Notes under the pieces: generated by a model
The model's input: only the letters and a program-made list of their open reading frames with translations
Database searches by the model: none
What the model was told of the DNA's origin: nothing
Position numbers and translations under genes: made by a program
DNA from: Cyclobacteriaceae bacterium YHN15
GTDB taxonomy: Bacteria; Bacteroidota; Bacteroidia; Cytophagales; Cyclobacteriaceae
DNA length: 64,000 nt
Direction: 5' to 3'
Assembly (NCBI GenBank): GCA_003797895.1
Contig: RKQB01000002.1
Location: 435,354-499,353 of the forward strand
In this document: piece after piece, positions 1 through 9,252 of the stretch
Layout: each line of letters begins with the position of its first letter
How positions within the stretch are numbered: position 1 is the stretch's first letter

Positions 1-119
1 TGGTAGGTTTTTCTCTGACCAAAACCAAAAAACAAAATCCCTTGAACCAACAATCAAAGTTATCTTGACATTTGGGCTTTATACTGGTAAATTGAAAAGA
101 TAATCCATAAACTGACAAT

Positions 120-2360
120 ATGACTTTAACCAAGACCTCCCTCAACCGCCGCTCCTTTCTCAAAGTATCTGCCCTTGCCGGAGGAGGATTATTTTTGAGT
201 GTGGGCTGGCTGGCAGGCTGTAAACCAGGTTCCAAAGAGGAAGTTCTGGGAATGCCGGAGGAATGGATCAGGATAAACGGTTTTATCCGCATTGGAGATA
301 ATGGCCTCATCACCATCATGTCCCCTAATCCAGAGGCTGGTCAGAACGTCAAAACCGGTATGCCCATGATCGTGGCAGAGGAACTGGATGCAGATTGGTC
401 TAAAGTGGTGGTGGAACAAGCTCCTTTGGATACCGACAATTTCACCCGTCAGTTCATAGGAGGAAGTCAGGCCATCAGAATCGGCTGGCCTATTTTAAGG
501 CAAGCAGGAGCCATTGCCAGGCAACTTTTGATCGATGCCGCTGCGCAATCATGGAATATACCGGCTTCCGACATTACTACCGAATCCGGGTTTTTAATAC
601 ATACAGCAAGCAAGAAAAAAGCGCATTATGGTGAGATGGCAAGCTTAGCAGCAACCCTTCCTATCCCTGAAGATGTCAAACTGAAAGATAATAAGGACTT
701 TAAAATCATAGGCACTTCCAGAAAAAATGTAGATGCCAAAAAAATCTTCACCGGCAAACCCCTTTTTGGAGTCGATTACAAAAAAGAGGGCATGCTTTAT
801 GCCATGATTATCCACCCTCCTGCCCATGGACTCAGGTTGAAATCCTTTGATGATTCAGAGTCCAGAAAACTTCCCGGTATACGTGATATTTTCCAGATCA
901 AATCCCATCAGGACGATTACGAACGTACCTTTTTTGATACAAGCAGTTTCACGGATATGGTGGCCATTGTAGGCAATTCCACTTGGGAGGTGATGAATGC
1001 GAAAAAGGCGCTTCAGGTAGAATGGGAAACCTTTTCAACCTTCGATGAAAAAAGAGATTGGCTTGGAAGAAAGGAAGTTCGTACTATCCCTTCTGGTCTG
1101 GAAACGGAATCCCAACAGTTACAAAAAATGGCCGAGGCTTCCAAAAAAGCTCGAACAATCCGTAAAGACGGTAATCCGGAAGAGGCCTTTAAGAATGCAT
1201 CCAAAATCATCGAACGTACCTATAATGGTCCATTCGTGGCCCATAACTGTATGGAGCCGATGAATTTCTTTGCCCATGTAGATGGCAATCAGGTGCATTG
1301 TGCAGGACCACTACAGAAACCGGAACTAACGGAGCAGGCCCTTTCTTCAAGATTGGGAATTCCGATTGAAAATATCCATATCGATATGACCCGCATAGGC
1401 GGAGGCTATGGGCGTAGGTCTTATGCGCATTGGTTGATTGAGGCTGCAGTGATTTCCCAAAAAGTCAATGCACCGATCAAATTGATCTATTCCAGAGAAG
1501 ACGATATGACAGGTGGAATTTACCGCCCCATGTACCAAGCCACTTACAGTGCTGCTTTGGACAAGGACAACAACCTGATCGGATTCCATGTGAATGCAGG
1601 GGGATTGGTAGAACCTCCTTCTTATCCTGACCGCTTTCCCGCCGGAGCTATAGAAAACTACCTGGCAGAAGAATGGACCGTGGCATCCAATATCACCGTG
1701 GGTTCATTTAGGGCACCCCGATCTAATTTTATCGCAGCTGCCGAACAATCCTTTTTGGATGAAATTGCAGAAGCCATAGGAAAAGACCCGTTTGACTTCC
1801 GTTTGGAACTCTTGAAAGAAGCGAAAGAAAATCCAGTAGGTCAACACAATGATTATGATCCCGACCGCTACGCAGGTGTCTTGAAATTGGTGAAAGAAAA
1901 ATCCAATTGGGGTCAAAACGAAGCAGGAATTTCTAGAGGTGTTTCCGCCTATTTCTGCCATAACAGTTATGCTGCCCAGGTTCTTGATCTGAAAATGGTG
2001 AACGGACAAGTGCAGGTAGAAAAAGTAGTGCAGGCATTGGATTGTGGCCTGATCATCAACCCTGATGCCGCAAGGAATCTCTGTGAAGGGGCTGTTGTGG
2101 ATGCCATTGGAACGGCCATGTTCGGGGAATTAAAATTCAACCAAGGAGTTCCGGACAAAAGCAATTTTGACAAATACCGCATGATCCGTATGCGGGAAGC
2201 TCCAAAAGTAATCGAAACGCATTTTGTGGAAAATCAGATAGATCCCACTGGTTTGGGTGAACCAGGTTATCCACCGGTTTTTGCCGCATTGGCCAATGCG
2301 CTTTACCAGGCAACAGGCAAGCGCCTCTATCAGCAACCTTTCGCTCCTCAGCTTTCTTAA
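120..2360 (+). CDS. Molybdopterin-binding large subunit of a xanthine dehydrogenase-family oxidoreductase (isoquinoline 1-oxidoreductase beta type)
   Basis: 746 aa. The N-terminus has a twin-arginine motif (N9-R10-R11-S12-F13-L14-K15), a hydrophobic stretch and a lipobox ending at C34 (LAGC), so the folded Mo enzyme is probably Tat-exported and may be lipid-anchored. The body matches the IorB-type large subunit that binds the Mo-pterin cofactor; the base-catalytic Glu of the family is most likely E714 in PTGLGEPG. Such enzymes hydroxylate N-heterocycles or oxidise aldehydes, passing electrons to a small [2Fe-2S] partner. The gene lies 137 bp before such a partner and is clearly paralogous to the large subunit after it. 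No FAD subunit is nearby, as usual for the IorAB type. The substrate cannot be read from sequence. Confidence 0.9.
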   Translation: MTLTKTSLNRRSFLKVSALAGGGLFLSVGWLAGCKPGSKEEVLGMPEEWIRINGFIRIGDNGLITIMSPNPEAGQNVKTGMPMIVAEELDADWSKVVVEQAPLDTDNFTRQFIGGSQAIRIGWPILRQAGAIARQLLIDAAAQSWNIPASDITTESGFLIHTASKKKAHYGEMASLAATLPIPEDVKLKDNKDFKIIGTSRKNVDAKKIFTGKPLFGVDYKKEGMLYAMIIHPPAHGLRLKSFDDSESRKLPGIRDIFQIKSHQDDYERTFFDTSSFTDMVAIVGNSTWEVMNAKKALQVEWETFSTFDEKRDWLGRKEVRTIPSGLETESQQLQKMAEASKKARTIRKDGNPEEAFKNASKIIERTYNGPFVAHNCMEPMNFFAHVDGNQVHCAGPLQKPELTEQALSSRLGIPIENIHIDMTRIGGGYGRRSYAHWLIEAAVISQKVNAPIKLIYSREDDMTGGIYRPMYQATYSAALDKDNNLIGFHVNAGGLVEPPSYPDRFPAGAIENYLAEEWTVASNITVGSFRAPRSNFIAAAEQSFLDEIAEAIGKDPFDFRLELLKEAKENPVGQHNDYDPDRYAGVLKLVKEKSNWGQNEAGISRGVSAYFCHNSYAAQVLDLKMVNGQVQVEKVVQALDCGLIINPDAARNLCEGAVVDAIGTAMFGELKFNQGVPDKSNFDKYRMIRMREAPKVIETHFVENQIDPTGLGEPGYPPVFAALANALYQATGKRLYQQPFAPQLS

Positions 2361-2497
2361 AAAATCAGTTCAATTCTCTTCAAAAAAATATCCATAAATA
2401 TCTCGGCCGCCGTGGCGAATCCAATATCAAATAATATCCATAAATATCTGCCAATATCAAGATATATTCCCATAACGATCATTTAAAGCAAAAATAT
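2361..2497. repeat. Intergenic direct repeats between the two molybdenum hydroxylase genes
   Basis: A 17-bp word AATATCCATAAATATCT occurs at 2387-2403 and again at 2433-2449. CCAATATCAA occurs at 2421-2430 and 2451-2460. Between them sits a GC-rich island (CCGCCGTGGCG, about 2407-2417) with self-complementary arms; the same 11-mer recurs at 57013-57023. The function is unknown; it resembles a small dispersed extragenic element. Confidence 0.6.
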
Positions 2498-2953
2498 ATG
2501 GCAACATTCAACCTCAACATCAACGGTAAATCCCAATCAGTAGACGTAGATCCCAATACCCCCATTTTATGGGTATTGAGAGATCAACTTGACCTGGTGG
2601 GCACCAAATATGGATGCGGAATAGCCCAATGTGGCTCATGCACGGTAATTATGGATGGAAATGCAGTTCGCTCCTGTTCCATTCCTGTTTCAGCAGCTGA
2701 AGGCACCAAAATCACCACCATAGAAGGTCTTTCCGAAAATGGAGACCATCCGGTACAAAAAGCCTGGATGGAACATGATGTGCCACAGTGTGGCTATTGC
2801 CAGGCTGGACAGATTATGAGTGCGGTGGCTTTGCTGGAAAGCAATCCCAATCCAAGTGATACTGACATAGACAATGCCATGAATGGCAATATCTGCCGTT
2901 GCGGCACTTATGTGCGTATCAAAAAAGCAATCAAAACAGCAGCCAAATCCTAA
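2498..2953 (+). CDS. [2Fe-2S] small subunit of the molybdenum hydroxylase (IorA type)
   Basis: 151 aa, full length for the family. The N-terminal plant-ferredoxin-like cluster is C40-x4-C45-x2-C48 with C60. The C-terminal four-helix cluster uses C98-x2-C101 and C133-x-C135 (CGYC, CRCG). It carries electrons from the Mo centre to an external acceptor, in these enzymes probably a membrane cytochrome. It has no signal peptide, so it is expected to be co-exported by binding the Tat-tagged large subunit. The next gene starts 17 bp downstream, so the two are one transcription unit. This is the only Fe-S subunit visible for two large subunits. Confidence 0.93.
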   Translation: MATFNLNINGKSQSVDVDPNTPILWVLRDQLDLVGTKYGCGIAQCGSCTVIMDGNAVRSCSIPVSAAEGTKITTIEGLSENGDHPVQKAWMEHDVPQCGYCQAGQIMSAVALLESNPNPSDTDIDNAMNGNICRCGTYVRIKKAIKTAAKS

Positions 2954-2970
2954 ATCAAAAGCCGAAAATC

Positions 2971-5235
2971 ATGACCATAGTAAAAACAAAACTCAATAGA
3001 AGATCCTTTTTGAAGGCTTCGGCTTTGGCTGGAGGAGGCTTGATGCTGAGCTTTAGCTGGCTGGCAGGATGTAAGCCCAGTCCCAAGGAAGTGGCTTTAG
3101 GTTTACCCGATGAGTGGTTTGAACTTAACGCCTTCATCAAAATAGGTGAAAACGGTGCTGTTACATTATACAATCCCAACCCTGAATTTGGACAGAATGT
3201 CAAAACCTCCATGCCGATGATCCTGGCAGAAGAACTGGATGTGGACTGGAAAAATGTATGGGTAGAGCAGGCAGACTTTTATCCGGAAAGATATGGAAGA
3301 CAGTTTACCGGAGGTAGTCAGTCCATCAGGCAGGGATGGCAGCCTTTAAGAACAGCTGGTGCTACAGCAAGGGCAATGTTGGTCGCTGCAGCTGCTCAAA
3401 CCTGGAAGGTTCCAGGAAATGAAATCACAACTGAACCGGGATTTTTAATTCATCAAGCTTCCGGCAAAAAAGCAGGATATGGAGAATTGGCCTCATTGGC
3501 AGCTACTTTGCCTGTTCCGGAAGAAGTGGAATTGAAAGACAAAAAGGACTTCAAAATAATTGGAACATCCAAAAAGAACGTAGAAGTCAATAAGATCATT
3601 ACAGGAAAACCGCTTTTCACCATAGATTACAATAAAGAAGGCATGTTGGTGGCCATGATTGAACATGCACCTGCTTTTGGGATGCGTTTGAAGTCATTTG
3701 ATGCTGCTGAAGCCAAAGCCATGCCCGGTATTAAGGAAGTATTCAGCTTCAAGGTGCACCTAGATGAGTATGAACACAACTTTTTTGATACCACCACACA
3801 TTATGAGATGATTGCTATAGTCGGCAATACCACTTGGGAAGTAATGCAGGCCAAAAAGAAGCTCAAAGCCGAATGGGAGATAGCGCCGGAAAAGTCTATT
3901 ATGCAATCAGGTTTTGGCGGAAATGCCAGTAAGGTGAAAATCCCCGCAGGTTTGGAGAGTACAGAGGGACACCGTGCCAGAATGGAAGAGTTCTCCAAAA
4001 AACCAGGAAACATCCTACGAAGAGACGGGGATCCTGAAGCTGCTTTTAAAAAAGCATCCAAGATCCTGGAAAGAACTTATAACGCTCCTTACTTGGCTCA
4101 TAATTGCATGGAGCCGGTCACCTGCTATGCTCATGTGACTGCAGATCGGGCAGAACTTTACGGACCAATACAGGCACCGGAAGTGATCAGTAATACCTTA
4201 TCGGCAAGATTAGGCCTACCTAAAGATAAAATTCAAATCAATCTTGCCAGGATGGGTGGTGGATTTGGTCAGAGGGCTTACGGCCACCATTTGGTGGAAG
4301 CAGCCGTTATCTCCAAACAAGTAGGTGCCCCCATCAAGATGGTGTACACACGGGAAGACGACATGACCTATGGCATATACCGACCAACCTATACGGCCAC
4401 TTATAGGGCAGCTTTGGATGAAAATAATAATCTTTTGGCACTACATGTCAAAGCGGGGGGAATTCCTGAGACTCCGATTGCTCCAAACAGGTTTCCAGCC
4501 GGAGCACTGGATAACTATCTTGCTGAAGGTTGGGAAATCGAGTCCAATATTACCATTGGGGCTTTCAGGGCTCCAAGATCCAACTTTATCGCCAGTGCTG
4601 AACAATCCTTCCTGGATGAATTGGCAGAAGAAATGGGAAAAGACCCTATCGAATTCCGTTTGGATTTATTGAAAAGGGCCAAAGAAAACCCTGTGGGAAG
4701 CAGGAATGATTATGACCCTGAACGCTATGCAGGGGTATTGGAGTTGGTCCGTGAAAAATCCAATTGGGGACAAAACCAACCTGGTATCCATCGGGGTGTA
4801 TCAGCATATTTCTGTCACAATTCTTATGTGGCAGAAGTTTTGGATCTGCGCATGGAAGGTAACAAGCCGATAGTTGAAAATGTTGTCGCTGCTGTCGATT
4901 GTGGCATCGTGGTCAACCCGGATGCAGCGGCTAATATGGGAGAAGGTGCCATTGTGGATGGGATTGGTAATGCCTTCTTTGGAGAACTTCCATTCAAAGA
5001 CGGTGTGCCACAGAAAAACAATTTCAATACTTACAGGATGATCAGAATGCCTGAAGCTCCCAAGAATATCGATGTACATTTTGTCAAAAATGACATCGAT
5101 CCAACAGGATTAGGTGAACCTCTCTTCCCTCCTATTTTTGCGGCAGTTTCCAATGCATTGTATCAAGCTACAGGAAGAAGATTGTACAATCAGCCATTTA
5201 TGAAGGAATTGGAATCAGGGATTACGAGGATGTAA
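2971..5235 (+). CDS. Second molybdopterin-binding large subunit (IorB type), paralogue of the gene at 120
   Basis: 754 aa from the ATG at 2971. The open frame extends upstream to 2899, inside the Fe-S gene, but the peptide from 2971 begins MTIVKTKLNRRSFLK, matching the twin-arginine start of the paralogue, so 2971 is preferred. It has the same Tat plus lipobox arrangement (LAGC) and the same catalytic motif PTGLGEP with E716. The two proteins align over their whole length with many identical blocks, including the signal region and the NDYDP/ERYAGVL region, which points to gene duplication. Substrate pockets may differ. It lies 17 bp after the small subunit and is probably cotranscribed with it. 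Confidence 0.9.
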   Translation: MTIVKTKLNRRSFLKASALAGGGLMLSFSWLAGCKPSPKEVALGLPDEWFELNAFIKIGENGAVTLYNPNPEFGQNVKTSMPMILAEELDVDWKNVWVEQADFYPERYGRQFTGGSQSIRQGWQPLRTAGATARAMLVAAAAQTWKVPGNEITTEPGFLIHQASGKKAGYGELASLAATLPVPEEVELKDKKDFKIIGTSKKNVEVNKIITGKPLFTIDYNKEGMLVAMIEHAPAFGMRLKSFDAAEAKAMPGIKEVFSFKVHLDEYEHNFFDTTTHYEMIAIVGNTTWEVMQAKKKLKAEWEIAPEKSIMQSGFGGNASKVKIPAGLESTEGHRARMEEFSKKPGNILRRDGDPEAAFKKASKILERTYNAPYLAHNCMEPVTCYAHVTADRAELYGPIQAPEVISNTLSARLGLPKDKIQINLARMGGGFGQRAYGHHLVEAAVISKQVGAPIKMVYTREDDMTYGIYRPTYTATYRAALDENNNLLALHVKAGGIPETPIAPNRFPAGALDNYLAEGWEIESNITIGAFRAPRSNFIASAEQSFLDELAEEMGKDPIEFRLDLLKRAKENPVGSRNDYDPERYAGVLELVREKSNWGQNQPGIHRGVSAYFCHNSYVAEVLDLRMEGNKPIVENVVAAVDCGIVVNPDAAANMGEGAIVDGIGNAFFGELPFKDGVPQKNNFNTYRMIRMPEAPKNIDVHFVKNDIDPTGLGEPLFPPIFAAVSNALYQATGRRLYNQPFMKELESGITRM

Positions 5236-5314
5236 AAACCTTTTTCTTAACGCTTCAAACAAAACTGTTTTTTATTTAAAACATTACCTGTTTTTGTTTT
5301 ATCTATAAAACAAT

Positions 5315-5464
5315 ATGGAGAGACTTATTCAAATTTCTGAGAAGAAGAGGAAAGGAATCAAAGAGGATTTCAAACGCTATCTTTTTGAACAAATTGATTT
5401 GCCGCAGAGAATGACTGGATTGCGGATATTGGGAGTTTCCACAGCAAAAAACCAAGTCGATTGA
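5315..5464 (+). pseudogene. 5' remnant resembling an AAA/DUF4143-type ATPase gene
   Basis: A 49-codon frame opens at 5315 (MERLIQISEKKRKGIKEDFKRYLFEQ...). Its first ~33 codons resemble the N-terminus of Bacteroidota AAA_14/DUF4143 ATPases, in which a FKRYLY-like stretch is soon followed by a Walker A loop. The reading changes abruptly near 5405 and stops at 5464 before any Walker motif. It looks like a truncated gene head joined to unrelated sequence. The assignment is from memory of the family's start and is tentative. Confidence 0.45.
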
Positions 5465-5583
5465 ATATTGAGGCTCTGGAAGCAGGAGGGTTACTTCAAT
5501 TAAAGCAGGAAGATTTATATTTTTTATTCACTCAAATCCCCAAATTGGATCACATTTTCAAAGTATTAATTGAGCTTAAATAA
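5405..5583 (+). pseudogene. Internal remnant resembling a Crp/Fnr-family cyclic-nucleotide-binding domain
   Basis: In a different frame from the preceding fragment, 5405-5583 reads AENDWIADIGSFHSKKPS, then NIEALE, LLQLKQEDLYFLF and IPKLDHIFKVLIE, and stops at TAA (5581-5583). This order (N-W-x-A-D, S-F, K-P-S, EALE, L-x-QED-L, P-K-L) is that of the middle of Bacteroidota Crp/Fnr regulators. The N-terminal half and the HTH are missing. The frame continues open after the stop to about 5727 without recognisable similarity. Probably a dead fragment. Confidence 0.5.
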
Positions 5584-5747
5584 ATCAAACTCAAAAACCA
5601 AGAGTTTGATTTACATAATGTGACGGGAGAAATCATCAAAAGTACAGTCGGTTATTTCAGTCATTTGAAAGTGACCAAACATGCTTTAAAAGTTAGAAAA
5701 GAGGGTGAAAAAGTAACGGATTTATAACTGTCATGTGAAAATGAAAA

Positions 5748-5773
5748 ATCCCAATCCCATACTTGGGTTTTTA
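5748..5773 (+). terminator. Weak stem-loop with T-run upstream of the DeoR regulator gene
   Basis: CCCAA at 5750-5754 pairs with TTGGG at 5763-5767, followed by TTTTT. The stem is only five pairs with an eight-base loop, so terminator function is doubtful. It would separate the gene remnants from the regulator gene. Confidence 0.3.
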
Positions 5774-5836
5774 TGGAAATATTCCATTAATATTTAAAGT
5801 TAACTTATATTTAGGTTTGACTTTATAGAACCAAGT

Positions 5837-6610
5837 ATGGACTTATTGCCTAATCAGAGAAGGGAAAAAATCATTGAAATGCTTAAAGAGGATGGCTCTG
5901 CCAAGGTCAGCACTCTTTCTAAACTGTTCAAGGTCACTGACGTAACAATTAGGCAAGATCTTGAAAAACTTGAAAAAAACGGGCTTGTCTCACGGGAACA
6001 TGGAGGGGTTTTTTTAAAGAATATTGAAGCCCAAGTCAAAAATTTTTCCTTGGCAAACCAGGAAAACCTGGACAAAAAAGAACTGATTGCCATTAAATGT
6101 CTTGATTTTATTGAAAGTGGAGACACCATTATTCTTGACTCCGGTTCCACAACAACAGAGATTGCCAAAAAATTAAAGGGGTTTAAAAATCTTACAGTAA
6201 TCACTAATGCACTGAATATTGCTATCATCCTTGGGGCCGAGCCTCATATTGATGTAGTTATGACCGGAGGTGAATTCAAACCCCCTACGCTTTCTCTAAC
6301 AGGGCAGAAAGCGGCTGAATTCTTTGATGGTTTATATGTTCAGAAATTATTTTTGGCTACTGCTGGAATATCCCTGAAAGCAGGACTAACCTATCCAAGT
6401 ATAAGTGATCTGGTTGTCAAAAAAGCAATGATCGGTGCAGCTGACAAAACATTTCTAGTGGCAGATTCTACCAAATTCGGAAAAAGTGCTTTTGCAAGTT
6501 TGGGTGCTTTATCCCTAATTGACTTTATTATCACAGATGCCGAATTGGATAAAAAATACAAGAAGATTTTTGAAGAAAATGAAATCGAATTGATCCTTGC
6601 GGAAGAATGA
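5837..6610 (+). CDS. DeoR-family transcriptional regulator of the adjacent sugar operon
   Basis: 257 aa, the usual DeoR length. Residues about 5-55 form the winged helix-turn-helix (AKVSTLSKLFKVTDVTIRQD, then GLVSREHGG). The remainder is the sugar-phosphate-sensing DeoRC domain, with the phosphate-binding DSGSTT near residue 100 and a GADK motif near residue 205. Members repress sugar catabolic operons until a phosphorylated intermediate binds. The gene is convergent with the isomerase-transketolase-ABC-kinase operon, which ends 105 bp away, so that operon is the obvious target. The likely operator is the tandem repeat at 15945-15984. The effector, probably the kinase product, is inferred only. 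Confidence 0.9.
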   Translation: MDLLPNQRREKIIEMLKEDGSAKVSTLSKLFKVTDVTIRQDLEKLEKNGLVSREHGGVFLKNIEAQVKNFSLANQENLDKKELIAIKCLDFIESGDTIILDSGSTTTEIAKKLKGFKNLTVITNALNIAIILGAEPHIDVVMTGGEFKPPTLSLTGQKAAEFFDGLYVQKLFLATAGISLKAGLTYPSISDLVVKKAMIGAADKTFLVADSTKFGKSAFASLGALSLIDFIITDAELDKKYKKIFEENEIELILAEE

Positions 6611-6715
6611 AAATGAACCTTCTAAAATCAAATGATTGGTAAATTATAAGGTTAGAAGAGAATTCAATTAAAGTAATACATGATTAGGTTTGGAAGTTGG
6701 CAATTAGCCCATTTT

Positions 6716-8215
6716 TTATAAGACACCTTCCAGGGTTTTTGTCCAATCATAATAATATTTTTGGATTTCTGCTTTTCCCATACTTGGCCGAATGACTTCA
6801 TTTGCCCCATTCAATTTCTGAAGCTCTTCCAGGTCTTTGAAAACACCTTGCTTCAATCCAGCCATCAAAGCAGCACCCAAAGCTGACACATCGTGCATCA
6901 CTAAGGTTTTCACAGGCTTATCAAGCAATGAGGCCAAAAAATCCAAAACAAAGCGGTTTGAACTGATGCCCCCATCAACCATTAGTTCCTCCAACTCAAT
7001 ACCTGAATCTAACGCCATGGTCTTAACAATGTCCTTTATCTGATAGGGAATGGATTCTAAAGCAGCACGGACTATATGGTTTTTTGTACTGCTAAAATTC
7101 AAACCGGAAATGGAAGCCTTTCTAGCCATTTGCCAATGTGGGGCACCCAATCCACTAAATGCCGGAATTAGGTAAACGCCTCCATTATCCTGTACGGACA
7201 AAGCCATTTCTTCTGTATCCTGACTTTGGGAAAAAAGCCCTAATTCTTTTTTGATCCACTCAATGGTCGCTCCACAGGAAACAATAATACCCTCCATGGC
7301 AAAATCCAGCCTTTCTTCGGTGCTCCAGCAAACGGTGGTTACCATGCCGTGATCAGAAGATTTATACTTTGGACCAATATTCATCAATATGGAGCATCCC
7401 GTACCCAAAGTTGCTTTGGCTGATCCGGGTGTGAAACAACCTTCCCCAAAAGCCGCTGCATGCGAATCCCCTATTATAGCAGTGATTGGAATAGGTTTGT
7501 CAAAAAGCCCATCAAAATCAGTTTTGCCGAAATTATAGGAAGATGGTTTTGGCTCCGGTAAGCGAAGATTTGAAAGATCAAACTGTTCAAGCAATTTTCT
7601 GTCCCAACTTAAATCATGAAGGTTGAAAAACATAGTCCTGGAGGCATTGGTATAATCTGTAAAATAGGAAACACCATGGCTGAGTTTGTACAACAACCAG
7701 GTGTCTATGGTGCCGAAATAAGCTTTTCCATCGGAAATGGCCTTTCTTATCCCTTCTTGATTTTCCTTCAGCCATATAAGCTTACTGCCTGAAAAATAAG
7801 GATCTATGATAAGCCCGGTCTTTTGCTTTATGTCCGTTTCCAGTTTTTTATCATTTTTCAACCTTTCGCAAATCTCTAAGGACCTTTTGCATTGCCAGGA
7901 AACTGCATTGTGCAATGCTTTGCTCTCTTCATTCCAAAGGACAAAAGTTTCTCTTTGATTGGAAATGCCTATGCATGCAATATCTTTTTTGGAATAACCT
8001 GATTCCAAAAATTTAAGCATACATTTTTGAACCGAACTAAGTACATTAAAATAGATTTGTTCCGGATCCTGTTCTACAAAACCATGGTCCAAAAATAAAG
8101 ACGCCAATGGCGCTGAGGCTTTACACACCAAATTGGCATCTTGGTCAAAAATAATGGTTTTGGTACCACTTGTCCCCTGGTCAATGGCCAAAATAAATCT
8201 TCTTTCCTTACTCAT
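6716..8215 (-). CDS. FGGY-family carbohydrate kinase (glycerol-kinase-like; candidate apulose kinase)
   Basis: 499 aa from the ATG at 8215; an in-frame ATG at 8239 exists, but the 8215 start overlaps the permease stop by 8 bp (ATGAGTAA), a coupled arrangement, and gives MSKERRFILAIDQGTSGTK, a normal FGGY start. The N-terminal ATPase lobe shows DQGTSGTK and GISNQRET; the C-terminal lobe shows GGVYLIPAFSGLGAPHW and MVDGGISSN. The family phosphorylates sugars or polyols with ATP. The closest feel is glycerol kinase, but neighbours are an aldose/ketose-type isomerase, transketolase halves and a ribose-type importer, so a ketose such as D-apulose is more likely than glycerol. It is the last gene of the operon. 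Confidence 0.85.
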   Translation of the reverse strand: MSKERRFILAIDQGTSGTKTIIFDQDANLVCKASAPLASLFLDHGFVEQDPEQIYFNVLSSVQKCMLKFLESGYSKKDIACIGISNQRETFVLWNEESKALHNAVSWQCKRSLEICERLKNDKKLETDIKQKTGLIIDPYFSGSKLIWLKENQEGIRKAISDGKAYFGTIDTWLLYKLSHGVSYFTDYTNASRTMFFNLHDLSWDRKLLEQFDLSNLRLPEPKPSSYNFGKTDFDGLFDKPIPITAIIGDSHAAAFGEGCFTPGSAKATLGTGCSILMNIGPKYKSSDHGMVTTVCWSTEERLDFAMEGIIVSCGATIEWIKKELGLFSQSQDTEEMALSVQDNGGVYLIPAFSGLGAPHWQMARKASISGLNFSSTKNHIVRAALESIPYQIKDIVKTMALDSGIELEELMVDGGISSNRFVLDFLASLLDKPVKTLVMHDVSALGAALMAGLKQGVFKDLEELQKLNGANEVIRPSMGKAEIQKYYYDWTKTLEGVL

Positions 8216-9197
8216 TGGTTTTTGAATTTGATTTATCAATAATTACAGCCAGCAAAATGACAATTCCTTTAATCACCTGTTGCCAAAATGGAGAAACATT
8301 CAATAAAACCAGTCCATTATTCAAAACCCCAATGATGATGGCGCCAAGTACAGTACCTCCTATGGTACCTTTCCCACCTGACAAGGACGTACCTCCAATA
8401 ACAACAGCAGCAATGGCATCCAATTCATAACTGCTTCCTGCATTGGGTTGTGCAGAATCCAGCCTTGAAGTCACAATAATTCCTCCTAAAGCTGCAAGGC
8501 CCCCAGCGATTGCATAAACTGTGATTTTGATTTTCTTAATATTAATTCCTGAAAGTGAAGCAGCACTTTCATTGCCCCCAATGGCATAGATATAGCGCCC
8601 CAACCTTGTTTTTTTAGTGATAACTATGGCAATAAGGACAACAATTAAAGATATCCATACAGGTACAGGTATAGCTAAAAACCAGCCCGTTCCAAAATAG
8701 GAGAATTTTGGTCCTAAACCAGAAATGGGATATCCCTTTGTATATAACATGGTAAAACCTCTTGCAATGGTCAGCATAGCAAGAGTGGCTACGAAGGGAG
8801 GAACTTTGAACCTTGTGATAACCAAACCATTGAATGCACCCAATGATGTGCCTGTCAATACTCCTGCCAGTATGGCTCCAATTAGAGTAAATCCAATAAA
8901 CGTATCAAAAAATGAAATTTCCAATCCAAACTTGAGCAGACCTGCTGCAATTGCTCCTGACAAAGCAAGAATGGAACCTACCGAAAGATCAATTCCTCCG
9001 GTAAGTATGACTAAGGTCATGCCTACAGAAATACAGATATTGACTGAAATCTGCCGCATAACATTGAGCAGATTAGCAGACGTGAAGAAAATATCCGTCA
9101 TCATCCCCAGGGCAAAACAAAGAATAACCAGAGCCAATAATGACTGGAATTTAAAGAGGATGTCCTTGTATTGGTGAGCTAGGATTTTATTGAACAT
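8208..9197 (-). CDS. Ribose-type sugar ABC transporter permease (RbsC family)
   Basis: 329 aa, with eight to ten predicted membrane segments and the BPD_transp_2 pattern (LTGGIDLSVGSILALSGAI, GRYIYAIGGNESAASLSGI, and AAVVIGGTSLSGGKGTIGGT). It forms the membrane channel that works with the ATPase encoded 55 bp upstream and the lipoprotein binding protein. Its stop codon overlaps the start of the kinase gene, so import and phosphorylation are translationally linked. All three importer parts are present, so this is a complete pentose/tetrose-type importer. The exact sugar is not shown by sequence. Confidence 0.92.
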   Translation of the reverse strand: MFNKILAHQYKDILFKFQSLLALVILCFALGMMTDIFFTSANLLNVMRQISVNICISVGMTLVILTGGIDLSVGSILALSGAIAAGLLKFGLEISFFDTFIGFTLIGAILAGVLTGTSLGAFNGLVITRFKVPPFVATLAMLTIARGFTMLYTKGYPISGLGPKFSYFGTGWFLAIPVPVWISLIVVLIAIVITKKTRLGRYIYAIGGNESAASLSGINIKKIKITVYAIAGGLAALGGIIVTSRLDSAQPNAGSSYELDAIAAVVIGGTSLSGGKGTIGGTVLGAIIIGVLNNGLVLLNVSPFWQQVIKGIVILLAVIIDKSNSKTNE

Positions 9198-9252
9198 ATT
9201 TCGGTATTATGAGCCAAATCTGATACATTTTTTCGGTTGCATTTCTTTGTTC

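Noticed and set aside
74..95. sigma-70-like TTGACA...TATACT upstream of the first Mo hydroxylase gene
   Set aside because: The spacing is far too short (about 11 bp) and Bacteroidota do not use this consensus.
6611..6715. Terminator between the DeoR and kinase genes
   Set aside because: CTTCTAA/TTAGAAG and AACCTT/AAGGTT pairings exist, but loops are long and no T-run follows.
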